This document shows, one piece after another, positions 52,923-57,232 of a stretch of 57,232 nt of DNA. How positions within the stretch are numbered: the first letter of the stretch is position 1; every line of letters begins with the position of its first letter. Made by a program: the position numbers and the translations under genes. The DNA comes from an uncultured Blautia sp. (GTDB lineage: Bacteria; Bacillota; Clostridia; Lachnospirales; Lachnospiraceae), in assembly GCA_934408705.1 (NCBI GenBank), contig CAKRVL010000005.1, forward strand, positions 1 to 57,232, read 5' to 3'. A model generated the notes under the pieces. The model saw only the letters and a list, made by a program, of their open reading frames with translations, was not told where the DNA came from and made no database searches.

Positions 52923-54068
52923 ATGAAACTAACTACTATCATCCCAGTTCACAATGCGGAGAAATATATTACTGCCACCCTGGACAGTGTGCTGAACCAG
53001 GATCTGGGAAATCCGGATGAGCTGGAGGTTATCTGCGTAGATGACGCATCTACTGATGCCTCTGTCTCCCTCATAAAAAAATACCAGCAAAAAGACTCCC
53101 GCATCCGTCTTTTCCTCAATGAAAAGACGGAATACGCAGGAGCCTGCCGTAATAAAGGAATCGAAGAAGCAAGGGGTGATTATATCCACTTTCTGGATGC
53201 TGATGACCTTGTGGAAGAGGGGGCCTACAGGAAATATCTGTCTATTGCCGAGCAGGCTGATGCCCACATAGTAAAGGGCTGCGCCGTCTGCTTCGACAAT
53301 GAGACCGGCGAGCTTTCCCACACACCCCTTTTCGCTTTGTCCGATGTGCCCGCTGAGGCCTTCGATAAGCCTCTGACCTTCAGCCAGATGCCGGAGGTGT
53401 TCAGCCACATCAGCGTAGTTCCCTGGAATGCCATTTATAAGCGGATCTTCCTTCTGGAAAAAGGTCTCCGCTTTAACAACCTGATCTGTGTCAATGACCG
53501 TTCCTTCTACAGCGAAGCCGTATTTACCGCAGACAGGATCTGGCTCACCCATGAACAGATCGTACGTTACCGTGTGAATAACAGCGCATCCCTTGTAGGA
53601 AACCGTGCCCGGAACTTCCACTGTGAATTTGATTCCTGGCAGCTGATCATGGACCAGTGCGCCAGATATAACATCCAGGGCCGCCAGCTTGCCATTGTCA
53701 TGGAGCGTGAGCTGATCGATATTTTCATCTGGTACCGCAAATACAAAAATATCCCGGAGATTTCCCAGGATATTATTTCACAGACCAAAGAATTTGCAAA
53801 AAAGCTGGACATCACGCCTCTCGAAGGGTTCCCTCCAGCTTTTAAGTGGTATTACGATTATCTCACATTTATGCCGGAATTTGATAACCTTACCAAAAAT
53901 TATAACAATATTAACATTTTCAAAAAACACGCAAAAGAGCTGATGCCACAGTGCGCCACTCTTTCTGAATTTCGCCAGAGAATACAGGAAGGGCCTGCAT
54001 CAGCTGCAAGCCCACACTCCAGCCAGCCTGGTTTATTCAGAAGATTGCTGTCCCGGATTTTCAGGTAA
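52923..54068 (+). CDS. Glycosyltransferase family 2
   Basis: A 381-aa GT-A glycosyltransferase. TTIIPVHNAEKYITATLDSVL, VDDASTDASVSLIKKY, and ARGDYIHFLDADDLVEEG give the donor-binding and DxD region. A long C-terminal helical region follows. AAAGGA precedes the ATG. It is the second gene of the GT pair and may work with the protein at 50010. A family B repeat begins right at its stop. The sugar is unknown. Confidence 0.9.
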   Translation: MKLTTIIPVHNAEKYITATLDSVLNQDLGNPDELEVICVDDASTDASVSLIKKYQQKDSRIRLFLNEKTEYAGACRNKGIEEARGDYIHFLDADDLVEEGAYRKYLSIAEQADAHIVKGCAVCFDNETGELSHTPLFALSDVPAEAFDKPLTFSQMPEVFSHISVVPWNAIYKRIFLLEKGLRFNNLICVNDRSFYSEAVFTADRIWLTHEQIVRYRVNNSASLVGNRARNFHCEFDSWQLIMDQCARYNIQGRQLAIVMERELIDIFIWYRKYKNIPEISQDIISQTKEFAKKLDITPLEGFPPAFKWYYDYLTFMPEFDNLTKNYNNINIFKKHAKELMPQCATLSEFRQRIQEGPASAASPHSSQPGLFRRLLSRIFR

Positions 54069-54226
54069 AGCGGACATTCCAGGTCCGCTTCGCTACTTGC
54101 TCATGAACGCAGTCGCTTTGCGATCTGTCAGTGTGAGCTGAAGGCTCCCACTGACATAAGCATTCCCCTCACCAGCCGCTTAGTGCTCCGCACACTTGAA
54201 GCAGGGGAATGCTTATCTGCGTTCAA
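54067..54226 (-). repeat. 3'-UTR structured repeat, family B copy 5 (full length)
   Basis: Head hairpin AGCGGAC (54069-54075)/GTCCGCT (54083-54089); closing stem TGAACGCAG (54104-54112)/CTGCGTTCA (54217-54225), perfect; TCGC/GCGA hairpin; inner arm TCAGTG/CACTGA; second arm AAGCATTCCCC (54158-54168)/GGGGAATGCTT (54204-54214), perfect 11 bp, with apical GTGC/GCAC. It ends 10 bp from the stop of the reverse-strand GGDEF gene. Confidence 0.88.
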
Positions 54227-54235
54227 CACATTAAG

Positions 54236-56263
54236 TTATATATCATTATTCGCTCTGCTCACTGACTTCCGCCTGTGCTTCTTCGCCTCATACAGCTGCT
54301 GGTCTGCAAGGGAGATCACCTGCTGGATATCTGTAGAGATATTCGGTCTGAACTCTGTAATTCCAAGGGAGATCTCCACCAGGAACGGCTTTCCGGATTT
54401 CTCGTTAAATCTGTTGCAGGCCAGCCTTATTCTCTGGCGGAAGGTTTCTCCAAAATCTGCTTCCTCGCACTCCAGCATGATAATATACTCATCACCGCCT
54501 ACGCGCCCCAGAATATCATTGCTTCGAAGACAGCCCTTCAGTATCTCTGCCACACTTTTCAGGGCAAAATTCCCAGCCGAATGTCCCCAGGTATCATTAA
54601 TCTCCTTCAGGTGATCCAGATCACCATAGATCATATATGCACGCTGACCATTGCCGGCCTGACAGACTCGCCTGGTATGCTCCATGAAGCCTCGCAGATT
54701 TAAAAGTCCTGTCAGCTCATCATACTCAGAAATAATACCAAGGACACGGTTTCTCTCCTGAATCTCCTCCATATTTCTGGACATTTCCAGACGGCGGGCA
54801 GCCTCGGCCTTACTGATCTCCAGATAGCGCAGGGACAGACCGATCTGCAGACTTATTACATAGAAGAACGGGAAATCCTCCTGATCGATATCACAGGCCA
54901 GAAGTCCGTATTGCTTCTCACCTGAGAACAGCAGAAATACCATGTACTGATGACGTTTCCCATTCTCCATCAGATGACAAAGTCCATTCTCCTTCATTAC
55001 CTGCGGCCTTTCATACGCAGCCTTCGTGGTGATCCTGCCATCCTCATAGCTTGCCGCAAGGTGAAGATTATATGGACATGTCCACTTACGTCTGCCATCA
55101 TAAACTATAGGCTCATCCAGAAGGAACAAATGTGTACATCGGGTATGAAGCTCCCGCATTTTCTCCATGATTTCTTTCAAAAAAGCCTGTTCGTCATCCA
55201 TACAGTTATTAAGATCCCGGGCAAGAACAGGTATAAACCATGATTTCCTCTGAAAACCAATAAGCTCCATCTTCATCCTGGCAATAGTTTTGTTCAGCCG
55301 GTGCACCTGGGTACTAAGATTCTCTGAAGTCGCTTTCTTCTCAAGCTCCTCTGACCTGCAGCCACAGGACTCCCGCTTCACCAGAGAAACCGGTACACGC
55401 CTGGACACTTCCTCGCTGCCGGTATCTTCTCCATCCAGCCACCTCACAAGATCGTAAACTGCCATTTTCCCCATCAGCTCACCGTCCTGAAGAACTGTCG
55501 TAAGAGGTGGCTCCATTCCCGATGCCCGCTCACAGTCATCAAATCCTGTGATCATAATATCTCTGCCCACACGAAGCCCACGCTTCTCGCAGACGCGGTA
55601 ACCGGCAAAAGCCATCTCATCGTTGGCAAATACAATCGCCTGGGCATCCGGATTATCATCCAGTAACCGCTCCACCTGTTTGTCTACGAATTCAGAGTAA
55701 TCGCCCTGAGCCATCATTCTGGGAGTTACCGGAAAGCGATAGCTCTCCATTGCCTCCAGATATGCCTCCTTACGCTCAATAGCATCTGTGTTGTGCTCCG
55801 GTCCTGCCACAAACAATATTCTGGACAAATGGTGTTCTTCTACCAGATGCCGGACTATCATATGTATTCCGCCTTTATTGTCACAGATCAAGGAATGACA
55901 ATTAGGTATATCCACCACCTCTGTAAGAAAAACAGTAGGCATACTATTATATTTGCGTGCAAATTTGTCCGGATTATCTTCCTTCAACTGGATTCCCAAG
56001 GTTCCATAATTGATGATCAGTCCATCCAGCCCACCGATCAGGCTATAATCATGTATGGTATTAAACTGATAATCATAGGAATTCTTCTGGCTGCCTCCCA
56101 GCACATCCTCAAAAAAATCCTTAGTCCGGGTTCCCAGGAAAAAGCAGACATTTACATCCAGCTCCTTTGCCGCCTCTGAAATCCCCTTAATATGCTCTTT
56201 TGGAAAATAGGTATGCACTCCGCCAATGAGAATTCCAAGATTATACCTCTTTTTCTCTTCCAT
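54236..56263 (-). CDS. Sugar-binding (LacI-type) sensor diguanylate cyclase
   Basis: A 675-aa cytoplasmic protein. Residues 1-300 are a periplasmic-binding-protein-like LacI sensor (NLGILIGGVHTYFPKEHIKGI, FANDEMAFAGYRVCEKRGLRVG, ITGFDDCE), ending VKRESCGC. A coiled linker precedes a GGDEF domain at about 510-675, with GGDEY in GRVGGDEYIIML and an RxxD inhibitory site (RSND) five residues upstream. No helix-turn-helix is present. I chose ATG 56263 with GAGGTG upstream. It makes cyclic di-GMP in response to a sugar-like ligand, unidentified. It may feed PilB, whose gene in this window carries two MshEN motifs. Confidence 0.85.
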   Translation of the reverse strand: MEEKKRYNLGILIGGVHTYFPKEHIKGISEAAKELDVNVCFFLGTRTKDFFEDVLGGSQKNSYDYQFNTIHDYSLIGGLDGLIINYGTLGIQLKEDNPDKFARKYNSMPTVFLTEVVDIPNCHSLICDNKGGIHMIVRHLVEEHHLSRILFVAGPEHNTDAIERKEAYLEAMESYRFPVTPRMMAQGDYSEFVDKQVERLLDDNPDAQAIVFANDEMAFAGYRVCEKRGLRVGRDIMITGFDDCERASGMEPPLTTVLQDGELMGKMAVYDLVRWLDGEDTGSEEVSRRVPVSLVKRESCGCRSEELEKKATSENLSTQVHRLNKTIARMKMELIGFQRKSWFIPVLARDLNNCMDDEQAFLKEIMEKMRELHTRCTHLFLLDEPIVYDGRRKWTCPYNLHLAASYEDGRITTKAAYERPQVMKENGLCHLMENGKRHQYMVFLLFSGEKQYGLLACDIDQEDFPFFYVISLQIGLSLRYLEISKAEAARRLEMSRNMEEIQERNRVLGIISEYDELTGLLNLRGFMEHTRRVCQAGNGQRAYMIYGDLDHLKEINDTWGHSAGNFALKSVAEILKGCLRSNDILGRVGGDEYIIMLECEEADFGETFRQRIRLACNRFNEKSGKPFLVEISLGITEFRPNISTDIQQVISLADQQLYEAKKHRRKSVSRANNDI

Positions 56264-56516
56264 TATCACACCTCAAAAATCACATTTAGTTTTTTGTCTA
56301 TTATAACAATATTAATCACGATATGCAAATACACTTTTGTTTGTTTTCGCTAAATATGTGAATATTTTCCACCTTCATTGCAGTGCAGATTTTTTTCTGC
56401 TATACTGTTAATCATCAGGTATACAGCTGTAAGGTAGAGTAGTAAAGGACTGGACTTTTCCGGTTAAGTGAGGGGAGCCGGATAAGCTATCAGATACCTG
56501 TCAGGAGGACTAGAAA

Positions 56517-56747
56517 ATGGCAATTAACCCAATGAAATTACTTGAAATCAGGAACATGTGGAGTGCCTTTACCAGACGACACCCTAAATTCCCCGCATTT
56601 CTCTCAGCAGTACAGCAGACCGGTATTCCGGAGGGCACCGTAATCGAGGTGCAGGTCACTACTCCGGACGGCAGATCCTTTACCTCCAATCTCAAGGTAC
56701 AGGCAGAGGATATAGAAGCTGTAAAAAGTTTACAGAATTACCAGTAA
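56517..56747 (+). CDS. Small conserved-looking protein of unknown function
   Basis: A 76-aa soluble protein: MAINPMKLLEIRNMWSAFT, PKFPAFLSAVQQTGIPEGTV, then a short beta segment ending with AEDIEAVKSLQNYQ. No motif or known domain is recognised. CAGGAGG precedes the ATG at good spacing, so it is a real gene. It lies between the divergent GGDEF gene and glgC. The 247 bp upstream hold a TCCGG/CCGGA hairpin (about 56458-56484) that I could not assign to a riboswitch. Confidence 0.7.
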   Translation: MAINPMKLLEIRNMWSAFTRRHPKFPAFLSAVQQTGIPEGTVIEVQVTTPDGRSFTSNLKVQAEDIEAVKSLQNYQ

Positions 56748-56858
56748 ATTTTTAGTTATATTTCATCCGGATTTTACGGTTTTTTTGCACAAAAAAATTG
56801 TTTTTTTTACGGAATGATTGTATAATATAACACAAAGGAATGAAAGAGAGGGTTCACC

Positions 56859-57232
56859 ATGAAACAGAACAGTATGTTAGCAATGATTCTGGCAGGCGGT
56901 CGTGGCAGCCGCCTTCATGATCTTACCAACAAAGTGGCTAAGCCGGCAGTTTCTTACGGCGGCAAATACCGTATCGTTGATTTTCCACTCAGTAACTGTG
57001 CAAACAGCGGCATCGATGTAGTCGGTGTACTGACACAGTACGAATCCGTTGAGCTGAACAGCTACGTTGCAGCAGGCGGACGTTGGGGACTGGATTCCAA
57101 GAACAGCGGTGTATATGTACTTCCACCAAGAGAGAAAGCAGATGCCGGACTCGACGTATATCGCGGAACAGCCGACGCGATTTCCCAGAACATTGATTTT
57201 ATAGATCAGTATGATCCGGAATACCTTCTGGT
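56859..57232 (+). CDS. glgC: Glucose-1-phosphate adenylyltransferase (partial)
   Basis: The N-terminal 124 residues of ADP-glucose pyrophosphorylase, cut by the right edge. [42 protein letters not shown] is the nucleotide-binding signature (LAGGRGxRL, K of VAKPA), and [12 protein letters not shown] is the next conserved motif. It catalyses ADP-glucose formation for glycogen. AGAGAGGG precedes the ATG. The rest of the gene is outside the window. Confidence 0.96.
   Translation, partial: MKQNSMLAMILAGGRGSRLHDLTNKVAKPAVSYGGKYRIVDFPLSNCANSGIDVVGVLTQYESVELNSYVAAGGRWGLDSKNSGVYVLPPREKADAGLDVYRGTADAISQNIDFIDQYDPEYLL

Noticed and set aside
56400..56516. Riboswitch ahead of the small gene at 56517
   Set aside because: A hairpin is visible but no conserved aptamer core that I recognise.

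Overview
The window looks like the chromosome of a Clostridia member of the Lachnospiraceae type (Blautia/Ruminococcus-like gut anaerobe). This is an inference from moderate GC, strong AGGAGG-type ribosome binding sites, iron-sulfur L-serine dehydratase as separate alpha and beta genes, Rpn-family nuclease genes, GH51 arabinofuranosidase, GGDEF proteins fused to a sugar-binding domain, and a Gram-positive type IV pilus locus. I saw no rRNA, tRNA or CRISPR array.

Layout. (1) 1-4889, reverse strand: an operon of a UPF0597/cysteine-desulfidase-type protein, two Opp/Dpp-type permeases and a solute-binding protein that runs off the left edge. (2) 4952-13929, reverse: a surface-glycan decoration cluster with an O-acyltransferase, a cytidylyltransferase fused to an oxidoreductase-like domain, a long LicD protein, a second LicD-like protein lacking the acidic motif, an acetolactate-synthase-like ThDP enzyme and an SDR reductase. 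(3) 14050-15620: sdaAA/sdaAB. (4) 15895-19674: a stand-alone TagD-type cytidylyltransferase, a GH51 arabinofuranosidase divergent from an AraC regulator, and a GT2. (5) 19790-26762: two Rpn nuclease genes with tandem-repeat tails, a lipoprotein, and three overlapping genes including two serine recombinases. (6) 27070-31377: an array of prepilin genes, two of them headless and cut at the same point, interrupted by an mntA/hepT toxin-antitoxin pair. (7) 31435-49756, reverse: the type IV pilus machinery (giant 2567-aa prepilin, three minor pilin-like proteins, PilB, PilT, PilC, prepilin peptidase, PilM/PilN fusion, PilO-like protein, and a LytTR regulator and GHKL protein that both look degenerate). 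(8) 50010-54068: two glycosyltransferases. (9) 54236-56263: a sugar-sensor/GGDEF diguanylate cyclase. (10) 56517 to the end: a small unknown protein and the start of glgC.

The most unusual signals are three. First, a family of five structured repeats, each placed immediately 3' of a reverse-strand gene in the same orientation. One copy has different stem sequences but keeps the same branched fold, which is covariation evidence. Second, two headless pilin cassettes share a common left border and break point with the expressed pilin gene, close to serine recombinases. Third, a 2567-residue prepilin probably forms a pilus-associated adhesin. PilB carries two MshEN cyclic-di-GMP-binding motifs, so the pilus is probably governed by cyclic di-GMP, and a diguanylate cyclase with intact GGDEY and RxxD motifs is encoded nearby.
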